Shown: one piece after another, positions 1 to 5,750 of the stretch
Position numbering within the stretch: the stretch's first letter is position 1
Layout: every line of letters starts with the position of its first letter
Assembly: GCA_007129635.1 (NCBI GenBank)
Contig: SKVE01000896.1
Span: forward strand, 1-6,128
From: Planctomycetaceae bacterium
Lineage (GTDB): Bacteria; Planctomycetota; Planctomycetia; Pirellulales; Pirellulaceae
Reading direction: 5' to 3'
Length of the DNA stretch: 6,128 nucleotides
The notes under the pieces: generated by a model
Told to the model about the DNA's origin: nothing
Seen by the model: the letters and a program-made list of their open reading frames with translations, nothing else
Database searches by the model: none
Program-made: the position numbers and the translations under genes

Positions 1-918
1 CCAGCCGTCGCGCGGCGCTTCGCCCCAACGTTCGGCAAACGCCTGCTCGACGTTCGAATCGAACTCTTCGGGCGGCGGCAGGTGGCTGTGCAGCCCATCC
101 TCCGAGGACAGGTCCAAGCTGAGCACCCAACCCCGACGCCGCGTGTGAATCGTCGCGTGCATCCGCCACTGGCCGCAGGCGATCAAGGCCGGCAGGAACC
201 GAGCCATACTGGCCCCGTACCGCCGCGTCTGCCGCATGACGGACGTCGGCCCATCCAACTGGATGCGAAACTGGCCGTCGCCCAGTCGAGTGATCGTGTG
301 CATCAGTCGCGCTAGCTTGGCATACCGCAGAATCGTCTTGAAATCATCCCGAGCCCAGACGATCATTTTTTCGGCATCGAACAGAGCCGCTTGGACCTGC
401 GCGACGTTGTACCGAGCCAGCAGATCGGCGGGACGTTCGTAGCCTTCGAAGCGGCCGAGCCGATGGAATTCGATGATGTCGGCGAACAGATCCCGATCGA
501 TTTCTTCCCAAGATCGTCCCAGTTCGGCGGCGATCCGAGCCTTGATCTGCCCTTCGGCGTGTTCGAACAGCCGATCCGCCGTCTGGACCAGCGGATGGTA
601 TCGGGCGGCGATCCGGAAGACCTCGCGACGCAACTGGACCGCTCGTCCCCGCCGATCGTGATCGTAGACCGACACATCGTCCAGCAGTTTGCAGAAGGCA
701 TCGATCCGTCGCTGAGGGCAATCCGGTTCGGCGGCGAAGATCGAGCTGACCGCCGCATGCAATTCCTTCCGTGTCTTGCCGCTGCCCCTGCGGTAGATTT
801 GCAGCATCTGGTCTGCATAGTGCAGATAATGAGCATGCGTTCGCTGGGTCAGGCGGTCCGGATGGACTTGGCCTGACTGGAAATCATAGACAGCGATGGC
901 CTGGTCTCGAGTCAACAT
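1..918 (-). CDS. DUF790 (Bax1-like) nuclease, 3' end beyond window
   Basis: The frame is open from an ATG at 918-916 to the window edge, giving 306 residues with no stop. An in-frame TGA lies two codons upstream, so this is the most upstream possible ATG. No clear Shine-Dalgarno sequence precedes it. Family marks of DUF790 are visible: an N-terminal helical region with DRLTQRTHAHYLHYAD (21-36), DGPTSVMRQTRRYG (222-235), ARFLPALIACGQWRMHA (239-255) and EEFDSNVEQAFAERW (284-298). In archaea this family is Bax1, an endonuclease that partners the XPB helicase in DNA unwinding and repair; bacterial members are often beside an XPB-like helicase gene. The PD-(D/E)XK-like catalytic part normally follows the FDSxxE segment and is therefore outside the window, so intactness cannot be judged. 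No helicase gene lies on its upstream side here; one could lie past position 1. Family assignment comes from recalled motifs. Confidence 0.85.
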   Translation of the reverse strand, partial: MLTRDQAIAVYDFQSGQVHPDRLTQRTHAHYLHYADQMLQIYRRGSGKTRKELHAAVSSIFAAEPDCPQRRIDAFCKLLDDVSVYDHDRRGRAVQLRREVFRIAARYHPLVQTADRLFEHAEGQIKARIAAELGRSWEEIDRDLFADIIEFHRLGRFEGYERPADLLARYNVAQVQAALFDAEKMIVWARDDFKTILRYAKLARLMHTITRLGDGQFRIQLDGPTSVMRQTRRYGASMARFLPALIACGQWRMHATIHTRRRGWVLSLDLSSEDGLHSHLPPPEEFDSNVEQAFAERWGEAPRDGW

Positions 919-947
919 GAATCACTTGGACATTAGTAGTACAGTCA

Positions 948-1021
948 GCGCAACGGGGCCGGGAATCATCGAGCGTTTTGCGGAAGGGTCGGCCCCGTTC
1001 GCGTTGCGTCCCACAAAACGC
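948..1021. repeat. Two interleaved inverted repeats in the intergenic region
   Basis: Two perfect inverted repeats overlap in an A-B-A'-B' order. Arm A is AACGGGGCCG at 952-961, pairing with 990-999. Arm B is GCGTTTTG at 973-980, pairing with CAAAACGC at 1014-1021. CGCAAC at 949-954 can also pair with GTTGCG at 1003-1008, extending or competing with A. The topology allows either alternative hairpins or an H-type pseudoknot if transcribed. The element lies 30-100 bases upstream of the DUF790-type gene, so it could be in its leader, or it may be a degenerate dispersed repeat. No long T tract follows on either strand, which argues against a plain terminator. Confidence 0.5.
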
Positions 1022-1071
1022 AACTCGAACTGAATCCGATTTTAACAACGAAATCCTGTGGTTGTCTAGAA

Positions 1072-1103
1072 GCGAAACGGGGACAGGGTTGGGGGGTTCC
1101 ATT
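1072..1103. repeat. Possible REP-like motif (GGGGACAGGG...GGTTCC)
   Basis: The segment contains CGAAACGGGGACAGGG followed by a G-rich run and GGTTCC. Similar GGGGACAG/CTGTCCCC motifs recur in many environmental genomes as dispersed intergenic elements, some linked to REP-associated Y1 transposases. Here there is only one copy and no transposase gene, and I see no clean inverted partner. The assignment rests on motif resemblance alone and is weak. Confidence 0.2.
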
Positions 1104-1119
1104 TGCGTGGGTCAAGAAG

Positions 1120-1140
1120 ATGCGCGCACCGTGCGCGCAT
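1120..1140 (-). terminator. Hairpin terminator after the HzsA-like gene
   Basis: A perfect 9-bp stem, ATGCGCGCA (1120-1128) with TGCGCGCAT (1132-1140), encloses a three-base loop. It begins 17 bases past the TAG stop of the large minus-strand gene. On that strand the stem is followed by CTTCTTGAC, a short, impure T-rich tail. Position and strength suit an intrinsic terminator closing the IclR/HzsA-like operon, though the weak tail leaves room for a simple RNA 3'-end stabiliser. Confidence 0.5.
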
Positions 1141-1156
1141 GTTACGACCGAAGACT

Positions 1157-4100
1157 CTATTGTGCCTCGGACGCAGGAGTAGTCTTCGGAGGCCAAGGGC
1201 GTTCGATGCGGTGGCCATCGAGCGTGAACTCGACCGGCGGCAGAATTTCCCCTTGGTCATTGCGCGGTAACCGGCTTTCCATCGTGGGAAATTCGTCCTG
1301 CCGGTACGACCGGTTGACCAGCGGCGCGGTTCTCATGCGCGGGCGATAGGGCGATTGGCCGTACACGCACTCGATGGTGATGTCCGAAGGGGGATAGTTC
1401 GAATTCCGGAACAGCGGATGCGTCGGGTCGGGATCCGCCATCTCGCGCACCTCGCGCTCTCCCCGATACGGCGCCAGGGTGTCGATCCAGACGATCAGCT
1501 TGAGAAGGTCCAGCGGTTCCATCCGGACATCGTGGTGCTGGCCGCTGCCGGCAATCTCGACCAGCCGACTGCGGTAGGACAGGGTCGAAAGGGGCGGCAC
1601 GGTCGTGTAGTCCTCGGGGCGCCAGGGAGCCTGTTGGGCGATCAGCGTACCAGCGATCCCGTGCGTTTCCCGCCGGGCGGGGAAGTCGCCATGACGAGCG
1701 GCTCCTTCGCCGAGTGTCAGCGTGACGTACGGTTCGCGGAAGATGCCGAACGAGCCGGGGCGAAGGGTCAGGTCCAGCTTTTCGCGAGCTTCGCCGTCGC
1801 CCTGGTGACACGCGCCGCAGTACTGGTCCAGCAACGGTTGAATGTCGCGCTGGTAGGCGAGACTCTTTTCCGGACCCCACGGATAAGGCGTGATTCGGGC
1901 CGGGGGCTGGGCCGCGGCCGACGATAACGCCAAGCCGGTCGCCGGAGTTCGACTGTGTTGCTCGTGGCACCCCACGCAACCCCGCACCTCGCCGGGCATC
2001 AAATTCGTAAATGAGCGCATGGTATGCAGCGCGCGGTGCTGGTCGTCCAGAATCTGGAAATGCAGGGCGATGTTCGCAGGCGCCTCGAACGAAACCGATC
2101 CGTCGGGGCCGATCGGCACGGTCCCCAGCACGCGTTTGATGCCGTCGTTGACGGTCAGCGACATGGGCGGACCGGCATGCATGTGCGGGTGGTCATTTGG
2201 ATGGTCGGCGTCCTGGATCTTCTTGCCCAGGGTAAAGGTCGTATTGTCCAGGCTCAGAACGCGCAGATAACGGCCCTTCTGCCGGAGTTGGTCGGCCAAG
2301 GGTACGTTCTGAAAGATGTCGGCACTGTACAAGACGCCGGACAGCACCGGATTCCAAGCGTACTGCGCACCCGGCCAGGCGACGCGATCGGGCAGCACGG
2401 GCGGGACCGCGCGCGGCCGAACCGGCATGCCGTACAGGATGTGATACGCGCCGTCGTAAATCAGCTCGCGATTGCCGTAGATGTCCATCAGGAACAGCTT
2501 GAACCGGCTGGCGTTGGTGCGCGTTTGGTACACTTGCTCCGGCATCCCCCGCCGGATCGACACCAGAAACAGATCTTCGCCGAGCGGGTAGGGCGACTTG
2601 TAACCGCCGTACACGCCCGAGCGATGATAGTCGTCCGTTTCCATGCGCTCGGCCGGTCCATCGCCGACTTCGATCCAAGGCAATTCTTGCGTCACCTTGG
2701 TCAGCCCGTGCGGATAATTGAACCCCTTGGCGATATCCAGCATCCCGATACCGCCCCAGTACACTTCGTGGTGCCCGTGAGCGCCGAACAGGACTCGGCT
2801 GGTACCAGGGATCGGCCGGGCTTCCATCAACAAGTCGGGCCAGTAGCTCTGATTGCCCCAGAACACGCTGGTCCCCGTGCCGTCCGGGTTGACCGTCCAC
2901 AGGCTCTGGATGTGGAACAGATCCTTGTCGGTGTATTCCCAGCGGGTGTACAGGATGCGGCCGTCCGGCATCAGCGCCGGTGTGTACTCCGGTTCCCCGC
3001 CGCCGCTGAGAATATAGATGTTTTTGCCGTCCGCATCGCAACGGGCCAACAGGGTGCTGGGATGCCCGACCACGCAGCGCGCGTAGCTGTTGCCGCGAGT
3101 GGTCATGAACGCGATCCCTCCGTCGGGCAGATAGATGGGGTCCATGTCGTCGTAGTCGGCGTCGGTCAGTTGGCGCAGTCCCGTGCCATCCACGCCCACT
3201 TCATACAAGTGAAACGTCTTCTCGCTGGCGGGACGGAAACAGAACAGCACGCGTTGACCGTCAAAGGAAACGTCCGGACGCCAGTGCCAGCCCGGTCCCA
3301 ACGGTTCGCCCAATTTCCGGACCTCGCCGCCCGGGTGCAGCCCGTCCAGCACCAACAGCCGCACACAATTCAATTGAGCCTGCGGATAGACGCGGTGCAT
3401 CGACTCGTGAGGATAACGTTCCGGCACGTCGATAAAGACCAGCTTCGAAAAGTCGATCGCCGGATGGGCGAACATGATCTGCCGCTTGACGCGCCGCACA
3501 TCCAGGTACAACGTCAGGGCGTCGGGCGAGTCCGCCGGCAGCGTGGCGAGCTTCGCCTCGAGCGCGGCCAACCGGGCCAGTTGGTCAGCCAACTCCGGCG
3601 GCGAGCCGAGGGCCTGCCACCGGGCCGCCATCTCGCGCGCCCAACCGATCTCGTCCTTGGCCCGTTGATCGAAGGGTTTCCCTTCGGCTTGATAGATCCA
3701 TTCGTCCTCCAAACGTTCGTCCGCCTCGACGGCCGTCAGCGTGCGGGTTTCCGGTTCCTCCAGTCCCAACCGCACGGCACGAGGCAGCAGTTCCCCGGAA
3801 TCGTCGTTCACCAGCCTTCCCCAAGGCGCCATGCCCATGGCGCCCAGCACGTCCACCGGTCGCCAGTCGTGATCGTCGAATTCAGGATCGGCGAAACGAT
3901 CGGCCGGGCGAGTCGTCATACGCCACGAGTTGTCGGACCAGATTTCGAGGTCGCTTCCGGGCCCGTCGTGACGGATGCGTACGGCGAGCGTCAGCCCGCC
4001 CAAAGCCCCCCAATTCACGCCTTTGACCGCGAGAACATTCTCGCCCTTGTGCAGCAGGTGGCCGATCTCGAATCGCTCCACCTCGTTCCAACCGGTGCCG

Positions 4101-4411
4101 GCAGGGTTCGCGTCGGAACCGACGAGAGTCCCGTTCACGTAGAATTCGTAGTTGTTGTCCACCGTGATCAGGGCGGCAGCCGAGATCGACTCGCCCTCCA
4201 ACCGGAACGACTTGCGAAAGAAACAGGTAAAATTGCCCGTACTGCCAGTGTGAGCCTTGTCCCAAATCCACTGGGCTTTCGAAAGACGCGGCAGGATTTT
4301 TGGTTCGTCCGCGGATGGGGCTTGACCCAGGCTGATCGCCGAGATCCAAAACATCGAAACAGCGACAACCGCGTGGATCGATCGCGGGCAGAATGTGCAA
4401 ATTGGGCTCAT
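1157..4411 (-). CDS. Secreted HzsA-like diheme cytochrome with jelly-roll domain
   Basis: This is a 1084-residue exported protein. Residues 1-31 form a signal peptide (basic R10, hydrophobic 13-27, likely cleavage after LGQA). A galactose-binding-like jelly roll of the glycosidase-accessory type spans about 45-200 (KAQWIWD at 45-51, FYVNG at 90-94). A helical linker is at 225-315. A beta-propeller at about 330-700 has TolB/PD40-like strands such as RPDVSFDGQRVLF (378-390), DPIYLPDGGIAFM (424-436) and TPALMPDGRILYT (477-489). Next comes the region matching the hydrazine synthase alpha middle domain, with heme motif CVGCH (812-816), and then a C-terminal cytochrome domain with CGACH (865-869). 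Kuenenia HzsA has the same propeller, heme, heme order but is about 800 residues and lacks the jelly roll. Four residues after His816, where HzsA is reported to have its tyrosine heme ligand, this protein has Ser820. The chosen ATG follows AAAAGGAG by six bases. An upstream ATG at 4435, overlapping the preceding stop as TAATG, would add eight residues before the signal peptide. The substrate is unknown; a periplasmic redox or carbohydrate-linked role is inferred. Confidence 0.85.
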   Translation of the reverse strand: MSPICTFCPRSIHAVVAVSMFWISAISLGQAPSADEPKILPRLSKAQWIWDKAHTGSTGNFTCFFRKSFRLEGESISAAALITVDNNYEFYVNGTLVGSDANPAGTGWNEVERFEIGHLLHKGENVLAVKGVNWGALGGLTLAVRIRHDGPGSDLEIWSDNSWRMTTRPADRFADPEFDDHDWRPVDVLGAMGMAPWGRLVNDDSGELLPRAVRLGLEEPETRTLTAVEADERLEDEWIYQAEGKPFDQRAKDEIGWAREMAARWQALGSPPELADQLARLAALEAKLATLPADSPDALTLYLDVRRVKRQIMFAHPAIDFSKLVFIDVPERYPHESMHRVYPQAQLNCVRLLVLDGLHPGGEVRKLGEPLGPGWHWRPDVSFDGQRVLFCFRPASEKTFHLYEVGVDGTGLRQLTDADYDDMDPIYLPDGGIAFMTTRGNSYARCVVGHPSTLLARCDADGKNIYILSGGGEPEYTPALMPDGRILYTRWEYTDKDLFHIQSLWTVNPDGTGTSVFWGNQSYWPDLLMEARPIPGTSRVLFGAHGHHEVYWGGIGMLDIAKGFNYPHGLTKVTQELPWIEVGDGPAERMETDDYHRSGVYGGYKSPYPLGEDLFLVSIRRGMPEQVYQTRTNASRFKLFLMDIYGNRELIYDGAYHILYGMPVRPRAVPPVLPDRVAWPGAQYAWNPVLSGVLYSADIFQNVPLADQLRQKGRYLRVLSLDNTTFTLGKKIQDADHPNDHPHMHAGPPMSLTVNDGIKRVLGTVPIGPDGSVSFEAPANIALHFQILDDQHRALHTMRSFTNLMPGEVRGCVGCHEQHSRTPATGLALSSAAAQPPARITPYPWGPEKSLAYQRDIQPLLDQYCGACHQGDGEAREKLDLTLRPGSFGIFREPYVTLTLGEGAARHGDFPARRETHGIAGTLIAQQAPWRPEDYTTVPPLSTLSYRSRLVEIAGSGQHHDVRMEPLDLLKLIVWIDTLAPYRGEREVREMADPDPTHPLFRNSNYPPSDITIECVYGQSPYRPRMRTAPLVNRSYRQDEFPTMESRLPRNDQGEILPPVEFTLDGHRIERPWPPKTTPASEAQ

Positions 4412-4417
4412 GCGAAT

Positions 4418-4425
4418 CTCCTTTT
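4418..4425 (-). promoter_or_regulatory. Ribosome binding site deciding the HzsA-like start
   Basis: AAAAGGAG on the minus strand sits six bases before the ATG at 4411-4409, inside the 23-bp gap after the IclR stop. It favours this start over the upstream in-frame ATG at 4435 and over the long extension to 4591, which would read through the end of the IclR gene. Confidence 0.8.
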
Positions 4426-4434
4426 GACAACGCA

Positions 4435-5208
4435 TTATATCCTCATCCGGTCGCTTAAGGCCGCAGCCGCCGCAGCCACTTTCTGTCCAAATTCGCGGAA
4501 CGTCGCCACCGGCAGCCGCTGACTGGGCGCCGCGATCACCATCGCTGCGACCAATTGGTCCGTGTGATCGAACACAGGGGCGGCGACGCAATGGGCGCCT
4601 TCGATGTCCTCGGCCCGGTCCACCGTGTATCCGTCACGGCGGGCTTGCTCCAGTTCCCGTTGAAGCGGCGCCGCATCCGTGATCGTGTGCGCCGTGCGCG
4701 CTTCAAACGACTGTTTCTTCCAGCGGTGAAACCGATCTGCTTCATCGCCAAACGCCAGGAAGACCTTGCCAGGTGCGTTGCAGTAAAACTGCAACCGCAG
4801 GCCCAAATCGAAGATCAAGCGTATGGGGTGCAGCGAAGGCAGGAAATAGACCAGCACCGCCTGGTCGCCGCTGGGCACCAGCAGGCCGACACTCTCGCGG
4901 CAATCGTTCCGCAGGGCGTGGACGATCCCGGTCGCTTCATCCACCAGGTTGCGTCCCACGCTTCGAGGAATCGCCAGTTGCAACAGCTTGTCGCTCAGGA
5001 AGTAAACCTTGCGCGAGTCCCGGATCACGAACCCACGGTCGCTCATGTCACTCAGGATGCGAAACGCCATGTTCTTGCTCACATCCAGCAACCGATGAAG
5101 ATCGGACAACGTCAGCCCCTCGGGATGCTGACTGAGTGCCTCGAGAATCCCCAGACAACAATCCGTGCTGGGCGCACGCGGCCGACGGTTCTCCGTAGCA
5201 AGATCCAT
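4435..5208 (-). CDS. IclR-family transcriptional regulator
   Basis: This is a 257-residue DNA-binding regulator of usual IclR length. A winged helix-turn-helix occupies about residues 14-75 (LGILEALSQHPEGLTLSDL at 19-37, recognition helix near VSKNMAFRILSDM at 43-55, wing RDSRKVYFLS at 63-72). The effector-binding domain covers about 88-252, with family landmarks FYCNAPGKVFLAF (141-153) and EDIEGAHCVAAPVFDH (200-215). IclR proteins bind small metabolites, often sugar acids or aromatics, and repress or activate adjacent catabolic genes; the ligand here cannot be read from sequence. The ATG at 5208 is preferred because GGGAG lies eight bases upstream and the wHTH starts at the usual distance. 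The longer in-frame start at 5271 would translate across the promoter and palindrome. The gene ends in TAA at 4437-4435, 23 bp before the HzsA-like gene on the same strand, so the two are very probably cotranscribed and the regulator probably controls its partner. Confidence 0.92.
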   Translation of the reverse strand: MDLATENRRPRAPSTDCCLGILEALSQHPEGLTLSDLHRLLDVSKNMAFRILSDMSDRGFVIRDSRKVYFLSDKLLQLAIPRSVGRNLVDEATGIVHALRNDCRESVGLLVPSGDQAVLVYFLPSLHPIRLIFDLGLRLQFYCNAPGKVFLAFGDEADRFHRWKKQSFEARTAHTITDAAPLQRELEQARRDGYTVDRAEDIEGAHCVAAPVFDHTDQLVAAMVIAAPSQRLPVATFREFGQKVAAAAAALSDRMRI

Positions 5209-5216
5209 GCTTCTGA

Positions 5217-5221
5217 CTCCC
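5217..5221 (-). promoter_or_regulatory. Ribosome binding site of the IclR-family gene
   Basis: GGGAG on the minus strand with an eight-base spacer to the ATG at 5208. It supports the 257-residue start over the upstream ATG at 5271. Confidence 0.6.
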
Positions 5222-5229
5222 GGTTGTTC

Positions 5230-5244
5230 TATGGACAATCCATA
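5230..5244. promoter_or_regulatory. Candidate IclR operator palindrome
   Basis: TATGGA-N3-TCCATA is a perfect 6+3+6 palindrome of 15 bp, 21 bp upstream of the IclR start codon and directly downstream of the candidate -10 hexamer, so it covers the predicted transcription start. IclR-family dimers typically bind palindromes of about this size, and some known sites contain TGGA/TCCA half-sites. Repressor binding here would block initiation. This supports autorepression of the whole operon; that it is the binding site of this regulator is an inference. Confidence 0.55.
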
Positions 5245-5271
5245 TTTTACATATAGCACACTGCCGCACAA
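5244..5271 (-). promoter_or_regulatory. Candidate sigma-70 promoter for the IclR operon
   Basis: On the minus strand, TAAAAT at 5249-5244 matches five of six positions of the -10 consensus. TTGTGC at 5271-5266, 16 bp upstream, matches only three of six of the -35 consensus. The segment is the most AT-rich in its neighbourhood. Initiation would fall near 5237, within the palindrome. Confidence 0.45.
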
Positions 5272-5440
5272 TAGCTAAAACGGGTAGTGCGCAATGGAAT
5301 TGGCAGGCGACTCGGCAGGGTCTTCGTGTGCGCCCAGGACAAAGCGTGCGCATCATCCGTAGCAGAACCTTCTTGGCCGTACTTGGCACTGCCTGACTCC
5401 GTCCGCAAGCGGCAGGCAGCATTGGCTGACCGGCCCCGAT
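5272..5440. other. Intergenic stretch without recognisable gene
   Basis: No reading frame here resembles a protein family I know. It holds an imperfect inverted repeat, CTGCCTG at 5389-5395 pairing with CAGGCAG at 5413-5419, with an inner CCGC/GCGG pair at 5403-5406 and 5409-5412. It probably contains further decayed sequence from the neighbouring gene remnants. Confidence 0.5.
5389..5419. repeat. Imperfect hairpin in intergenic DNA
   Basis: Outer arms of 7 bp (CTGCCTG/CAGGCAG) enclose a 17-base segment that itself has a 4-bp complementarity (CCGC/GCGG). No T tract follows on either strand. It may be a dispersed intergenic repeat or a chance structure in GC-rich DNA. Confidence 0.3.
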
Positions 5441-5503
5441 CGTGTCGCCCACCTTCGTTCGCCTCGCGGATAATGGCTCGTGCTCAAGCGTCAAAGTATT
5501 CAT
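5441..5503 (-). pseudogene. DUF2442 gene remnant, N-terminal codons only
   Basis: From an ATG at 5503, about 21 codons (MNTLTLEHEPLSARR at 1-15, then TKVGDT) resemble the start of DUF2442 proteins, which usually continue into a strand-rich core with a DGR motif. Here the frame stays open but turns into sequence of no recognisable family. The ATG lies inside the end of the DUF4160 remnant, 20 bases of overlap including that stop, a layout seen for intact DUF4160-DUF2442 pairs. The short match makes this moderate at best; the overlapping partner strengthens it. Confidence 0.45.
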
Positions 5504-5570
5504 GCCATGCCTCAATCAGAAAATCTCGATGTTTCGTGACCAGCCGCTCGATCTCGCTGATTCGGATGGT
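5484..5570 (-). pseudogene. DUF4160 gene remnant, C-terminal 28 codons
   Basis: The frame reads TIRISEIERLVTKHRD (1-16) then FLIEAWHEYFDA before a TGA at 5486-5484. It matches the usual end of DUF4160 proteins, where a helix of the type EIxRLVxEH leads into EAWHxYF. The N-terminal part, which should hold the proline- and histidine-containing strand motif, is missing; immediately upstream in this frame is a TAA (5573-5571), and the DNA there belongs to a transposase fragment. DUF4160 and DUF2442 genes commonly sit together and have been considered toxin-antitoxin-like; their function is not settled. Confidence 0.6.
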
Positions 5571-5740
5571 TTATGCTCGCTCCTGCGCACTTGGTCCACC
5601 GCCTCATTCAAATGCTTGCTGACATGGAACTTGTCGTGAACGATTTCTGCTCCCGAAACGTGCTTCTTGGTCGAATTGAGATACGGTGCCCACATACCCA
5701 TGCTCGCAGCTTTGATCTGCTCTCGCTGTTCTGAAGGCAG
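5570..5740 (-). mobile_element. ISL3-family transposase fragment
   Basis: About 57 codons encode an internal stretch of an ISL3 transposase: LPSEQREQIKAASMGMWAPY, then HVSGAEIVHDKFHVSKHLNE and AVDQVRRSEHK. Intact family members are roughly 400 or more residues with a zinc-ribbon and HTH before this DDE core. Here both ends are missing. The family normally has an aspartate just before the MW pair (DMW); this copy has glycine (MGMW). The conserved D of the DKFHV motif remains. No terminal inverted repeats are visible. The fragment is inactive and is bounded by unrelated gene remnants on both sides. Confidence 0.8.
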
Positions 5741-5750
5741 CGGTTCCCAC

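Noticed and set aside
344..836. Two minus-strand open frames (344-721 and 363-836) inside the DUF790-type gene
   Set aside because: They overlap the frame that carries the family motifs and are rich in R, S and G without any recognisable domain.
1157..4411. Reading the operon as an anammox hydrazine synthase
   Set aside because: No beta or gamma subunit genes are present, the architecture has an extra jelly-roll domain, and the expected tyrosine heme ligand is a serine. HzsA-like cores occur in many Planctomycetes that are not anammox bacteria.
2024..4522. Very long plus-strand open frame of 832 codons opposite the HzsA-like gene
   Set aside because: It is antisense to a gene with clear domains and heme motifs. 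Its translation shows no family motif and has the R-, Q- and V-rich composition typical of a GC-rich shadow frame.
4412..4591. Longer start of the HzsA-like gene at 4591
   Set aside because: The extra 60 residues overlap the end of the IclR gene in another frame and would bury the signal peptide. A strong ribosome binding site precedes the ATG at 4411.
4555..5256. Plus-strand open frame of 233 codons opposite the IclR gene
   Set aside because: It is antisense to a complete IclR protein with a recognisable wHTH and effector domain; no family motif was seen in it.
5209..5271. Longer start of the IclR gene at 5271
   Set aside because: The extra 21 residues would read through the -10 hexamer and palindrome, have no family similarity, and the ATG at 5208 has its own ribosome binding site.
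5048..5515. Minus-strand frame of 155 codons running from the DUF2442 remnant into the IclR gene
   Set aside because: Only its first codons resemble a protein family. The rest crosses the IclR promoter and overlaps the IclR coding region in a wrong frame.
5570..5740. Intact insertion sequence at the right end
   Set aside because: Only about 57 codons of the transposase remain, a conserved aspartate is changed to glycine and no terminal inverted repeats are visible.
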